Made by a program: the position numbers and the translations under genes. A stretch of DNA of 64,000 bases from Tritrichomonas foetus (Eukaryota; Parabasalia; Tritrichomonadida; Tritrichomonadidae). A model generated the notes under the pieces. It had not been told where the DNA came from and made no database searches. It was given only the letters and a program-made list of their open reading frames with translations. The stretch spans positions 4,507 to 68,506 of the forward strand of contig MLAK01000566.1 of assembly GCA_001839685.1 (NCBI GenBank), given 5' to 3'. Every line of letters starts with the position of its first letter. The first letter of the stretch is position 1. This document shows positions 49,995-59,897 of the stretch, piece after piece.

Positions 49995-51143
49995 ATGTTT
50001 AGAAACAAAGATAATCAATATTTATTAAACTTTTTGAGTAAAGAGTTGGCTACCAATCATCACAAGAAAAAGTGGTGTCTTATTTTCAAGGGATATTTGG
50101 CAATCATCAAATTTATCGACAGGAAAATGCTTTTGGCGATAATTCTCTTTCAGAGAGTATCTGCCAATTGCACGTATTTCATCAACTCAGGCGTATGGAT
50201 TTCAAATTTTCGAGTAACCACTACAAATAAAGACGACGAAATTTGCATCAATATATCAAGTCATCCATTCTTTATAATTTTTGGTGAAATGCCACAGAAT
50301 CTCAAGTATTATGAGTACCGGTCTTTTAATGATACAAAGAGACTCGATTTGTATCATTCTGGAACCGGCGAATTATTACCAAGTTATATGCGCATTCAAT
50401 ATCCTTTCGCCTCAATAACTATTTCGTGTCCATCAGGTTGTACAGTTTCCTTTTCGTATGGAACATTGCCAAGCATGTGCAAAACTGGAATATTTTTCAC
50501 CAATTTTAGGAAATCCCAAATTTCACTATCGTCAGTTTTTCAATATGAGAAATCGCTTGCTTCAAATGACGATAAATGTATTATGTTTACTGCCAGACAA
50601 ATTCAAAATTTCAATATTGATTTGAACATTGATGGAACGTTATTAATTTATCGAAATATTTATGAGTATGACATAAAATATGGAATAAAAGAATTTTTCT
50701 ACTCAGTGAATGCAACATTTCATCCGACAATATTTCGAATATTATTAGGAAACTCTACACGTTCGCAATCTGTTTCAATAACAATAGATAATGACTCTCC
50801 TTCACCATTTAACGAGTTTAACTCGTTTTTTGATCCAATCAACCGTTCCAATGCTCCTTGTCCGGAAACCGAACCATGCAATATTTTTCAAATTATTGAT
50901 TTCGAACTCGTTGCAATAATTATAGCGTTTTTGATATCGTCGATTATAGTTTTAGTTGCACTATTTTATGTTCTTTCGATTACTTTTTGTCCTTCATTTG
51001 TTTCGAAAGGTTCAATTGATGAAAATAAGGAAGCCCAAACCTCGCTTTCGCCTGACAATTTGATGCCGATGAAAGGCAATGAGCTTAAGGGATACTTTGC
51101 AATGGACCCAATTTTGCGACCACCTGCTGATTCCTCTTTTTGA
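49995..51143 (+). CDS. Single-pass (type I) membrane protein, unknown
   Basis: 382 residues from the first ATG. A more likely start is the ATG at 50127, because MLLAIILFQRVSA followed by NCTYF there forms a good signal peptide, and the 44 residues before it do not look like one. The ectodomain (about 250 residues in the shorter form) has Cys residues, several N-glycosylation sites (NCT, NSTRS, NRS) and beta-rich sequence. One TM segment, VAIIIAFLISSIIVLVALFY, lies near residues 308-327, followed by a cytosolic tail with SPDNLMPMKGNELKG. No family is recognised. A surface or secretory-pathway role is likely. Confidence 0.75.
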   Translation: MFRNKDNQYLLNFLSKELATNHHKKKWCLIFKGYLAIIKFIDRKMLLAIILFQRVSANCTYFINSGVWISNFRVTTTNKDDEICINISSHPFFIIFGEMPQNLKYYEYRSFNDTKRLDLYHSGTGELLPSYMRIQYPFASITISCPSGCTVSFSYGTLPSMCKTGIFFTNFRKSQISLSSVFQYEKSLASNDDKCIMFTARQIQNFNIDLNIDGTLLIYRNIYEYDIKYGIKEFFYSVNATFHPTIFRILLGNSTRSQSVSITIDNDSPSPFNEFNSFFDPINRSNAPCPETEPCNIFQIIDFELVAIIIAFLISSIIVLVALFYVLSITFCPSFVSKGSIDENKEAQTSLSPDNLMPMKGNELKGYFAMDPILRPPADSSF

Positions 51144-51506
51144 TTTTGTTTTTTAAATTTGTTATAGACTTTTTGTTCATTCTTTCATTTTGTTCTTTCT
51201 TTCATTTTGTGTTCTTTCTTTCATTTTGTGTTCTTTCTTTCATTTTTGGGTTTTCATGCTTTCTTTTTGTGGTGTTCACTCTTTCCAGAGATTACAATGT
51301 ATAAGTGATGCAATGGCAGTTTAGTTATAATCGAGCGATAAAAGAAATGCTTCTTTTTTTATCAAAAGTAGAAAAGCAAAATGAAACATTAATGACAATT
51401 GTGCTTGTCAAGACTCATTTGAAAACACAAAAATCACAAATAGAAAACTAATTAATAATAAATATATCTATTTACTGAACAAGAAACCAATGAGATATTT
51501 TTGAAT
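51144..51506. other. Intergenic with a 19-bp repeat
   Basis: 363 bases between convergent genes. Holds the short repeat at 51192-51247 and AT-rich sequence. No gene is seen. Confidence 0.5.
51192..51247. repeat. 19-bp tandem repeat, about three copies
   Basis: Unit GTTCTTTCTTTCATTTTGT at 51192, 51211 and 51230; a diverged copy lies just before 51192. Confidence 0.88.
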
Positions 51507-51770
51507 TTAATACATATGATCACTGCTTGGCGTTTCTGTTGCCATTTGTGATAACCGCAAACCGTTCATATATTGAGGTGAATATTGATAACCACCTTCT
51601 TGAGAAAACATGCTGAGTAGCTTTTGGCTTCCAAGTCCTCCAATAACACAGATCAGCCAAGCAATCCATGCAATTCCATAAAGAATTCCCCAAAGTGGAA
51701 TCATCTGCTTCGAGTTTTCCAAAATTTTAATTGAATTGCAAAACTCAATTTCTAAAATACCGCAATACAT
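51507..51770 (-). CDS. Small membrane protein, hypothetical
   Basis: 87 residues from ATG complement 51768-51770. A TTG three bases upstream also keeps the frame but is not used. One hydrophobic segment, PLWGILYGIAWIAWLICVIGGLG, spans about 25-47. The short tail is Tyr/Ser-rich. A start at the internal Met23 would give a 65-residue one-TM protein. No family is recognised. It could be a fragment, but hydrophobicity and frame integrity favour a real small gene. Confidence 0.45.
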   Translation of the reverse strand: MYCGILEIEFCNSIKILENSKQMIPLWGILYGIAWIAWLICVIGGLGSQKLLSMFSQEGGYQYSPQYMNGLRLSQMATETPSSDHMY

Positions 51771-52156
51771 CAATACATAGATAGCATGATATGTATATTA
51801 ATCATTAATACATTTAAATATATATTTTGTTAATTAAATATTTATATAGTTTATGTTAATAAACGGTAAATACTAATATATTAACGAATTATTGACAATG
51901 TGATTTTGTTAACACTCAATTTGAATGACTGTAATGAATATCATTTGATCAGGTAAATTTATTTATCCATAACTGCTGTATGTATACAAAAAGTCAAAAA
52001 CGATCGTTGTATTTCATAAACTAGTGAAAAAGCCAACATGAAAATAACTCGATGTCAAAGGTCAATTACTGGAAAAAAATTAAAGACAATTAGAGTCAAT
52101 ATCACGAATGTAAACCATTGAAAACTATTCTAAAAACCGCAAAACATCAATTAAAA
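51771..52156. other. Divergent promoter region
   Basis: 386 very AT-rich bases between the small membrane ORF (-) and the VPS34-like gene (+). No RNA or repeat is recognised. Confidence 0.4.
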
Positions 52157-54625
52157 ATGACTGAAACAAGAGGAAAATCTCGTCAAGCAGGAAATCGACG
52201 AAGAGAGGAAACAAAAGAGTTTAATTCCAATGTCAAAATCGAATTAAAGTCGCTTGTTGTTGATGTTGCACACGATATTTCGTTTGACATATATAAATTT
52301 TTTGGTATTGAAGTGCCAGTCTCTTTAATAGAAGAATGGGATTCTGACGCACCTTTGCCATTTAAGTGCGAAGTTGAATGCGTTCTTATTTCAAACAACA
52401 GACCCCTTACTTGTCCAATAACACTTTCGTCCAATCAATACACAATCACACATCCAACTTTTCCTAATATTTCACTTCTACACAATATTTCTCGTGAACA
52501 GCATTCTTTTGTTTGGGATCAAAAAATCGAACTTCCAATCTTTTATTCCGAATTACCACTCGACTCAATTATTTCATTCAAATTTTACGCCAGACTCTTC
52601 CAAACACAACCCAGGTTAATCGGATCGACATCTGTTCAACTTTTTACCAAGCGCAATCGAAGATTAAGGCATGGACCATTTATCCTCACATTTGGAGATT
52701 CATCCAATCCACTTTCACCAGCAAAAGAAACGCCATTACAAAAACACATTCGACGCTTGGCAACTGGCAAAACTCAATCATATGAATTTATTGATGATCA
52801 ACTTCGCTGTGTTTCAGATTCACTTCATCCAGATGATGCTAACCGTTTCTTTAATGCATTGTTAAATCCGCTACAACCCCCTGAGCTTTCAAATACCTCT
52901 CAATTTGTCCGAATAAATGTTGTGTCGCCAGCCAAGGAGCCATCAACCATTGTGATTCACCGAGATTTAATTTTGAATTCTATTGACTGCCACTCGTCAC
53001 TGAATCCATGCCAGCGACTTTATCATGACTTGGCACACTCTCAGGGTCCTGCAAAATCGGCACTTTTGAAGGATTCAAACATAACAGAAATATTAAACAA
53101 AATCAAAGCATTACCACCACTTGCTGAATTGAAGCTGTTTCACACCAACTTCATTTGTAATCACTACGCCCATTGTCTGGCGGACCCTGCCCTCATGCCT
53201 GCACTTTTCAGATCGTTGAGTTGGGAAGATGAAGAAGAAGAAACTACAACAATTTCTAACCATTTGAAAGAATGCAAACCAATTGATGTTGAATATGCTC
53301 TTGAATTCTTTACAAGCAGATACGAAAGGAAACAAGTCAGAGAATTTGCAGTTAGGTGTATTCGAAATATTGATAAAAATGAATTATTATTATATATCCC
53401 ACAATTACTTCAAGCTGTTAAAGCCAAATACACAGATGGCCTCTCGGATATTCTTGTCCAACACGCTCGAGATGACCACGTTTTTGCTTCAACACTTTAT
53501 TGGAATTCATCAATTGAAGCAAGTGAAGATAAGCGTATAGGCGCTTTAATGAAGAACTTAATGGAATCAATTACACCAGAAGTGAAAGATCAACTCGATT
53601 TACAAAGACAACTCATCGATAATATATTTAAATTACTTGAAGCATCCAAAGTTGGTAAAGGACCTGCTCAAATCCGTGAAAAGACTCGAGATTTACTTCA
53701 AAATGATCCAGAATTCTCAAAGCTACAACACTTCGATAAGAAAATTAGGCTGCCACTTGATCCAACACTTTTCGCTGTTGGAATTGATCCGTTTGATGTA
53801 AAAGTCTTCCAGTCTAAACTTTGTCCAGTTAATCTCTCATTCCATCTCGATGATGGTCGCAAGTATCGAGTCATTTTCAAAATCGGAGATGATATGCGTC
53901 AAGATCAACTTATTATTCAATTGTTCGAAGTTATGGATCATATTTTCCAACGTGCATCATTGAAATTACCAATCACTGCATATAAGACTCTTGCATTTAC
54001 CAAAGATTTCGGTTGCTGCCAATTCATTGAGAACTCAAGCGCCATTCGAGATATCAATGCTAGTGGTAAAACTATTCGCGACTTCTTGATGGAAGATAAA
54101 GAACCAATCGAACCTAAAATTGAGAAATTTACAGCTTCCCTTGCTGCTTATTGCGTAATGACATATGTTTTAAAGATTGGTGATCGTCATGACAATAACA
54201 TCCTTGTAACACGAGATGGAAGACTCCTTCACATTGATTATGGTTATATTTTAGGAGATGTTACAAAACCATTTACACCACCATTGAAATTGAGCAGTGA
54301 AATGATTGAAACAATCGGAAATGATGGTCTCTCAAGAATTAGTGGATGGGCAGGCCCAGCATTTAACAGCCTTAGAAAGCGAGCAAGGCTCATTCTGGTT
54401 CTCATCGAGCTTATGTTTACTGCGCCGCTGACCTGCTTCCAACAGAACCCAATGAGGCGTCTTCAGCAGGTCGAAAACTCTCTTCTTTTGAACTGCACGG
54501 AAATTGAAGCAATGAACTCTTTGCAGGCAACATTCTCAGAATCACTCAACTCGAAGATGCAAGTTCTTTGGGACGCAGTACACGTAATGGCACTTGCAGC
54601 TAATGGACCATCAGCTACAGCATAA
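52157..54625 (+). CDS. VPS34-like class III phosphatidylinositol 3-kinase
   Basis: 822 residues from ATG 52157; the longer open frame begins at a TTG. Order of domains: PI3K C2 (about 20-190), helical PIK domain (about 370-440, ALEFFTSRYERKQVREFAV, LLYIPQLLQAVK), and catalytic domain with the ATP lysine in FKIGDDMRQDQL (about 574-585), GDRHDNN catalytic loop (675-681) and HIDYGYILGD (about 692-701), where the usual DFG is DYG. KPFTPPLKLSSEMI is the class III activation segment type. There is no Ras-binding or p85 domain, which supports class III. VPS34 makes PI(3)P for endosome sorting and autophagy. The C-terminal helix ends in Ala-rich sequence, unlike the usual final W. Confidence 0.88.
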   Translation: MTETRGKSRQAGNRRREETKEFNSNVKIELKSLVVDVAHDISFDIYKFFGIEVPVSLIEEWDSDAPLPFKCEVECVLISNNRPLTCPITLSSNQYTITHPTFPNISLLHNISREQHSFVWDQKIELPIFYSELPLDSIISFKFYARLFQTQPRLIGSTSVQLFTKRNRRLRHGPFILTFGDSSNPLSPAKETPLQKHIRRLATGKTQSYEFIDDQLRCVSDSLHPDDANRFFNALLNPLQPPELSNTSQFVRINVVSPAKEPSTIVIHRDLILNSIDCHSSLNPCQRLYHDLAHSQGPAKSALLKDSNITEILNKIKALPPLAELKLFHTNFICNHYAHCLADPALMPALFRSLSWEDEEEETTTISNHLKECKPIDVEYALEFFTSRYERKQVREFAVRCIRNIDKNELLLYIPQLLQAVKAKYTDGLSDILVQHARDDHVFASTLYWNSSIEASEDKRIGALMKNLMESITPEVKDQLDLQRQLIDNIFKLLEASKVGKGPAQIREKTRDLLQNDPEFSKLQHFDKKIRLPLDPTLFAVGIDPFDVKVFQSKLCPVNLSFHLDDGRKYRVIFKIGDDMRQDQLIIQLFEVMDHIFQRASLKLPITAYKTLAFTKDFGCCQFIENSSAIRDINASGKTIRDFLMEDKEPIEPKIEKFTASLAAYCVMTYVLKIGDRHDNNILVTRDGRLLHIDYGYILGDVTKPFTPPLKLSSEMIETIGNDGLSRISGWAGPAFNSLRKRARLILVLIELMFTAPLTCFQQNPMRRLQQVENSLLLNCTEIEAMNSLQATFSESLNSKMQVLWDAVHVMALAANGPSATA

Positions 54626-54850
54626 TATACTTGTTCTTTCTTTTGTAAACACTTCTCGCATTTCACTTTTCCTTTATTTATGATTCTTCATTTCCATTCA
54701 TGATTTCATACTTTTAATTCTTTTCTTATTCTCGTGAAGAAATATTTCATATAATTTTCAATATCATCCACGTTCACTACCTAGAGGAGGATATTAGTAA
54801 TGAAAAAGTGGGCTTCCCTTTCAAAATTGTGGGAGATCTGACAAATTCAT

Positions 54851-56554
54851 ATGAATTACAAAAGAAACAAGTTCTTCTTTGAAGGGATCAAGAATTTATA
54901 TGATTTTATCGAACATGAATCTTTTTCCCAACATAGCAAAGCTACTATTGAAAATAAAAAATTTGTTTCTTTTGATGGAAAATATTGCAATTATCAAGCA
55001 GAAAGAGTCTTGAAAACATCAAATATTAATGAATCTATGGAATCTCTTCATAATCTTCGAAATTATTGTCGAAAATATCCATCTCAAACAATTGAATATT
55101 TAATTAAAATTGATTTTTTTAACAATTTGTTCGTTAAATTAAATAATATTCATTCTATTTTAACAGGAACCATTTTAGCTTCATTCAATCAATTCATTTT
55201 TCTCTCCCCAAATGAATTACTTGATAAATTGATTTCTGAAGAATTAATTATCTGCTTGAATAATTATATTTGTCTCCATCAAAATGAAATTGATATTGTT
55301 AAAGAAAGTCTACTTGTCATATCTTCAATTATTCTGAAATCAAAACTTTTTTCTAAACAAATGATGAATGAAACACTTGTAAAAATTATTTTTCAAATTG
55401 AAAAAGATACTGAAGATGTAAATTTGTTCTTTTTGGCTGAAAATTTCGATTCTTTTTACCAAGGATCACAACAGCACCTAGAATTTGTTAATCAATATAA
55501 TTTAATCAAAACTCAATATTTTGTGCAAAAAGAATCATTAGAATTGCAAGGAATTTCCGCTGCAGATAAAAATAAAACAAAAGAAATTGTAAAAACAATG
55601 AAAAGCATTTATTCTTCAGAAATTGATAAAAATAAACTTCTACTTCAATTAGAACAAGATAATAATGAAAGGAAAATGGAATATCAAAACGAACTTAATA
55701 TAAAAACACCGACGCGAATTGCTTCATTTTTAGCTATTGCCGCATTTTCTACAGATTTTGAACTGTTCATGGAATATGTCAAAAATATCATGAGTATTCA
55801 AGATTTCATCACAATTTTAAGGAAGAACTTCCATCCAAAACAAAATATTAATGTTTTATGTTTTATTTTACAATATTTACGAATACTCTGTGAAAATGAC
55901 CCGCATTTATTAATCCAAAAAATGATAGAGCTTAGTTTTTTTACTCCTTTTTATCAAATTATGAGTTTTGATACATATTCAATACAATGTAATTCATTAA
56001 TTATTGTGAGATTAATTTTAGATATAAATATGCAATTTTTTGATATAAATAAATTGTTCATTTCATTGCAATCTTCATTAATTAAAACAAGTAATCAAAT
56101 TGATCATATTCATTTAGCTTTAGATATACTATGGAAATATGTAAATTTTCCCGAAACGCATATTTTTTTCCTTGAAAATGGTATATTTGGTATGCTTGTT
56201 GAATTATTGAAATGTGGCTATAGCATTTTTGCTGAATCAATTAAAATCATTTTTAAAATTTTAGAAATTGCTGATTCTGAAACTTTCATCAATTACATAT
56301 CGAATTATTCGATTACAGGTCATGTAATTGAATTATTGGAAACTGATTCTGAACCTTTACTTTTAAATGCAATGAATTCTTTATATAAAATTATTGATTT
56401 AACAAGGAATTCTAGCTTGAATCGAAATATTTATGAATTTATCAGACAAAATTTAGATGTTGAGATATTAGAATCATTAGTTAATCATAGTAATGAAGAT
56501 GTCTCTCGTTTAGCCTCATTTATTTTAAATGAATATATCCCAAATGAAGAATGA
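54851..56554 (+). CDS. Armadillo/HEAT-like helical repeat protein, unknown
   Basis: 567 residues from the ATG at 54851. Repeated Leu/Ile-rich helix pairs are seen throughout (LLDKLISEELIICLNNYI, VLCFILQYLRILCENDP, LLVELLKCGYSIF and similar). Residues about 230-285 form a charged, coiled-coil-like insert (AADKNKTKEIVKTMKS). The style resembles the armadillo/HEAT families that are numerous in trichomonads, but I recognise no named family. Very AT-rich coding sequence. No membrane segment or signal peptide. Confidence 0.75.
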   Translation: MNYKRNKFFFEGIKNLYDFIEHESFSQHSKATIENKKFVSFDGKYCNYQAERVLKTSNINESMESLHNLRNYCRKYPSQTIEYLIKIDFFNNLFVKLNNIHSILTGTILASFNQFIFLSPNELLDKLISEELIICLNNYICLHQNEIDIVKESLLVISSIILKSKLFSKQMMNETLVKIIFQIEKDTEDVNLFFLAENFDSFYQGSQQHLEFVNQYNLIKTQYFVQKESLELQGISAADKNKTKEIVKTMKSIYSSEIDKNKLLLQLEQDNNERKMEYQNELNIKTPTRIASFLAIAAFSTDFELFMEYVKNIMSIQDFITILRKNFHPKQNINVLCFILQYLRILCENDPHLLIQKMIELSFFTPFYQIMSFDTYSIQCNSLIIVRLILDINMQFFDINKLFISLQSSLIKTSNQIDHIHLALDILWKYVNFPETHIFFLENGIFGMLVELLKCGYSIFAESIKIIFKILEIADSETFINYISNYSITGHVIELLETDSEPLLLNAMNSLYKIIDLTRNSSLNRNIYEFIRQNLDVEILESLVNHSNEDVSRLASFILNEYIPNEE

Positions 56555-56963
56555 TTTATTTAAAAAAGTGTTATTTGTATGATTTTATTGATCAATGTTT
56601 TATTTAAACTTTTATTATGCCTTGCAAATTGAAAATATGATAATATCTAAAATATAATCGGTTTTGTAGAAATTGATGAAATTAACATATTTTAATGCTG
56701 TTTAGTGATCTTCTCAATGGACAAATAAGGTTTTTTGACTTTGTATATTTGATGTACATAGTATTGCAATCATGATAAGTGAAATAAAAGATGAAATCAT
56801 TAGTCAGATAGTTAAGAATGTGATGTAAATTTGTGAAGATGATGTTAAAATTGAAAGAAGATTGATTAATTTGTGAAGAGACTTTTTATGAATTCAATTC
56901 AAATTGATAAGAAATTTTAGCGTTAGTGACTTTTTAAGAGCGATACTGGTCGACCATCATTAC
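56555..56963. other. Intergenic, promoter of RNA helicase
   Basis: 409 bases. TCATTACATG at 56957-56966 has the A of TCA 5 bases before the A of the start codon, so a very short leader is possible. Otherwise AT-rich; no RNA gene is seen. Confidence 0.4.
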
Positions 56964-58772
56964 ATGTCAACGAAACGAAACAGATTCGACAGTACCTCCG
57001 ACAGTGAAAGTGAGGGACCATCCCGTGAAAATTTTTACAAGCGACCACGTGAAGAATACAGCCTTTCACATTCTCGCTCATTCGCAATCGAACGACGAAA
57101 CGATTACTCACGCGGCCGTAGAGGCGACGACAGAAGGGGTAGAGGACGTCCCCAACGAGAGCGTTCGCCACCACCACAGCCAAGATCGGCTCCAGCGGTT
57201 GGAGTCAAGCTTGATCTCGATTTCACTCCATCAACAACACCAGAAGAGCAAAAAGCATTTCTCAAAAAGAATCTTATCAAATTTGTTGTTGGCAATGATG
57301 TTCCACCACCTGCCGTCACTTTCGAAGAATTAAATCTACCCGAAAATTTAATGCGCCAAATTCGATCAAATGGATGGGAAGCCCCAACACCAATCCAAGC
57401 AGTCTCAATTCCAGTCGCACTCAAAGGTAAAGACTTAATTGGAATCGCAAAAACAGGATCTGGAAAAACCGGCGCATTTGTCATTCCTGCTATGATTCAC
57501 ATCACCCGTCAAGAAGCAATGCAACGCGGAGATGGTCCTATTGTCCTTGTATTGTCACCAACTCGAGAATTGGCGCAGCAAACTTCCGAAGTCGCACAAA
57601 TATTCGCGCCATCAATTCGCTGTCACCAATGCTGCGTCTTCGGTGGTGCCGGACGGGGCCCGCAAGTCATGGAGCTACGTAGATCACCTGCTCTCGTGGT
57701 TGCAACGCCCGGCAGATTAATCGACTTCATCACAGCAGGCGTCATCGGAATGGAAAGAGTGAACTTCCTCATTCTTGATGAAGCTGATCGTATGCTCGAT
57801 ATGGGCTTTGAGCCGCAGATTCGTCAGATTATTGATAAGATTGGACCAAACCGTCAAACAATGATGTTTTCGGCAACCTGGCCAAAAGAAATTAGACAGC
57901 TAGCTTCAGATTATCTCGTTGATCCCGTTCATATGATCATAGGATCAAACGAATTGACTACAAACTCATCTATTACACAAATCATTGAAAAAGTAGAAGA
58001 ATTTGAAAAGCTTAGTAAAACTGTTGACTACTTGTCTGACAAGCATGATTCAAAAATTATCATATTCACAAAAACTAAAAGATCAGCTGATGATCTTGCG
58101 GATAATCTGAAATCTAAGGGAATGAACGCACTTTCAATCCACGGCGATAAGCCTCAAACTGCTCGTGATTATGTCCTCAATAAATTCAAGTATGAAAAAC
58201 GTGGAATTTTGGTTGCAACAGATGTAGCTGCACGTGGTTTGGATGTGACTGATATCGACATAGTTGTAAACTTCGACTTCCCTGGTGATATTGAGAGTTA
58301 TATTCATAGAATTGGAAGAACAGCTCGTGGTACCAAAGAAGGAACAGCACTTACATTCTTTACTGACGAAAACAAAAACATGTCTCGTAAGCTAGTAAAA
58401 GTTCTGACACAAGCTCAACAAACAATTCCACCATGGCTCCAAGAAATGGCCAGCTTCACTCCACGTGGAGCCTCAAAGCAAGGATATGGCAGAGGTGGCT
58501 ACGGCGGCGGTTACGGAGGTCGTGGCGGTTATGGTGGTGGTTACGGCGGCGGCTATGGAGGCCGTGGTGGCGGTGGCTACGGAAACAGAGGATACGACCG
58601 TGGAAGAGGTGGTTATGGTGGCGGATATGGCGACCAATTCCGTGGCTATGGTGGTGGTTACAATGGTGGCTATCATGGTGGCGGTGGCTTTAATGCCGGA
58701 AGGAATTACGGACAACCACAACAACAACCAGGCGGAGCACCACCACAGAATTTCGATGGGCCCCGATATTGA
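56964..58772 (+). CDS. DEAD-box RNA helicase, DDX5/Dbp2-like, with RGG tail
   Basis: 602 residues from ATG 56964; the open frame before it starts at a TTG. Basic, Arg/Asp/Ser-rich N-terminus. Helicase motifs, ATG numbering: Q-motif PTPIQ (141-145), I AKTGSGKT (162-169), PTRELA (199-204), DEAD (272-275), SAT (303-305), VI HRIGRTAR (448-455). The NxPxxL-WEAPTPIQ context and DMGFEPQI favour the DDX5/Dbp2 group over DDX3. The C-terminus from about residue 508 is Gly/Arg/Tyr-rich (RGG/YGG repeats) and ends FDGPRY; this suits RNA binding and condensates. Roles in the family: splicing, transcription and rRNA processing. Codons are less AT-rich, so it is probably well expressed. Confidence 0.95.
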   Translation: MSTKRNRFDSTSDSESEGPSRENFYKRPREEYSLSHSRSFAIERRNDYSRGRRGDDRRGRGRPQRERSPPPQPRSAPAVGVKLDLDFTPSTTPEEQKAFLKKNLIKFVVGNDVPPPAVTFEELNLPENLMRQIRSNGWEAPTPIQAVSIPVALKGKDLIGIAKTGSGKTGAFVIPAMIHITRQEAMQRGDGPIVLVLSPTRELAQQTSEVAQIFAPSIRCHQCCVFGGAGRGPQVMELRRSPALVVATPGRLIDFITAGVIGMERVNFLILDEADRMLDMGFEPQIRQIIDKIGPNRQTMMFSATWPKEIRQLASDYLVDPVHMIIGSNELTTNSSITQIIEKVEEFEKLSKTVDYLSDKHDSKIIIFTKTKRSADDLADNLKSKGMNALSIHGDKPQTARDYVLNKFKYEKRGILVATDVAARGLDVTDIDIVVNFDFPGDIESYIHRIGRTARGTKEGTALTFFTDENKNMSRKLVKVLTQAQQTIPPWLQEMASFTPRGASKQGYGRGGYGGGYGGRGGYGGGYGGGYGGRGGGGYGNRGYDRGRGGYGGGYGDQFRGYGGGYNGGYHGGGGFNAGRNYGQPQQQPGGAPPQNFDGPRY

Positions 58773-59897
58773 CTGATTTAAATAATGGTTTAATAGTACA
58801 CATAAAGTGATTGATAATCACTGATTATAGATGAGGAATCACTTTTTAATTTGAAATTTTCTTTAAAGCGATGAAAAATAAAAATGTATATCTAATAGAA
58901 ACTGTCTAACTTCTTCTTTTTATATGATTGTTTCATTTTTCATTTTGCTATGAACTCGTCCATTTAACTGACCGCGTTTAGCCTATTTTCCATAGATTTT
59001 TTTCGATGGCAGATGTGATAATGAAATGATGACTTGATTATAATCATGAGACTAACATAAAAAATTATAAAAAATCGAGAATTCAAGAATTATTCCGCGA
59101 TGAAAAGCTATTGGCAAATGGCTAGAAGGAAAACATAAAGATGACTCATGGATTTTCATGAAATAATTATTGAATAGTAAATAAATGATCACATGGTGCG
59201 TCTTTAGTGAAATATGTTTGTAAATGTTTAGAGAATAGAAAAATGATTAACCCTAAAGAAAATAAAAAATTACTATGAAGATAGTCAGAAATAGCACATC
59301 TGATTGCCAAAAAATTGAGTAATTGATGATATTATTCATATTGCAGATAATCATCTGTCTAACGCGAGAAATAATCCAAGATTTAACAATAAAAGATGAA
59401 TCAAATAATTGGAAGCGTTGGGAATATACCCAAATATAAACTAGGATGAAAATATCGTTGTTACAAAAAGAATTCGAAATGTTTCGGTCATTTTGATTGG
59501 TAAAACTCTAAATAATGATGATTAAGCAGTCAAATCCTTTATAAATATATCTGTTGAGTCAGTTTGTGTGTTCAAAAAATCACGGTCGACAAATTTTTCA
59601 AATTTGGGTAAAGTAAATATTTTTAATTGAATTAAGGCAGAAAAAGAGTGAAAGGCGCAACTTGAGCGAGATGATTTTATACTATTCTACATTTGAATAG
59701 TTTATTCATTGAATTATAGTAGCCAAACGTCTTTCATTGAAATCTAAAGTAAACGACCTCCAAATTACCCTTGAAAGGGAAATTTGGAAATAAGAAACGG
59801 TCTGTGAAACCGTTTTTTTGAATGGTATTATCAGAATCGATTATATCAAAAAGTTTATGATGATTGATTCAATTGTATATTTCAAAATATTTAGCAC
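58773..59897. other. Long intergenic region, hairpins near its 3' end
   Basis: 1125 AT-rich bases. The only obvious structure is the pair of hairpins at 59759-59819. I see no tRNA or snRNA signature and no convincing ORF. The last 100 bases should hold the promoter of the Myb/U-box gene. Confidence 0.5.
59759..59819 (+). other. Two adjacent hairpins followed by a T run
   Basis: Hairpin 1: TCCAAATT (59759-59766) with AATTTGGA (59781-59788), then CCCT/AGGG (59768-59771 / 59776-59779) closing a TGAA tetraloop. Hairpin 2: AAACGGT (59795-59801) with ACCGTTT (59809-59815), followed by T up to 59819. The whole unit, stem-loop plus oligo-T, resembles the 3' end of a Pol III transcript or a processed small RNA. 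No gene upstream is identified. Confidence 0.4.

Noticed and set aside
58465..58776. Alternative-frame open reading frames in the RGG tail of the helicase
   Set aside because: They result from the GC-rich Gly/Arg/Tyr repeat and lie inside a convincing helicase CDS.
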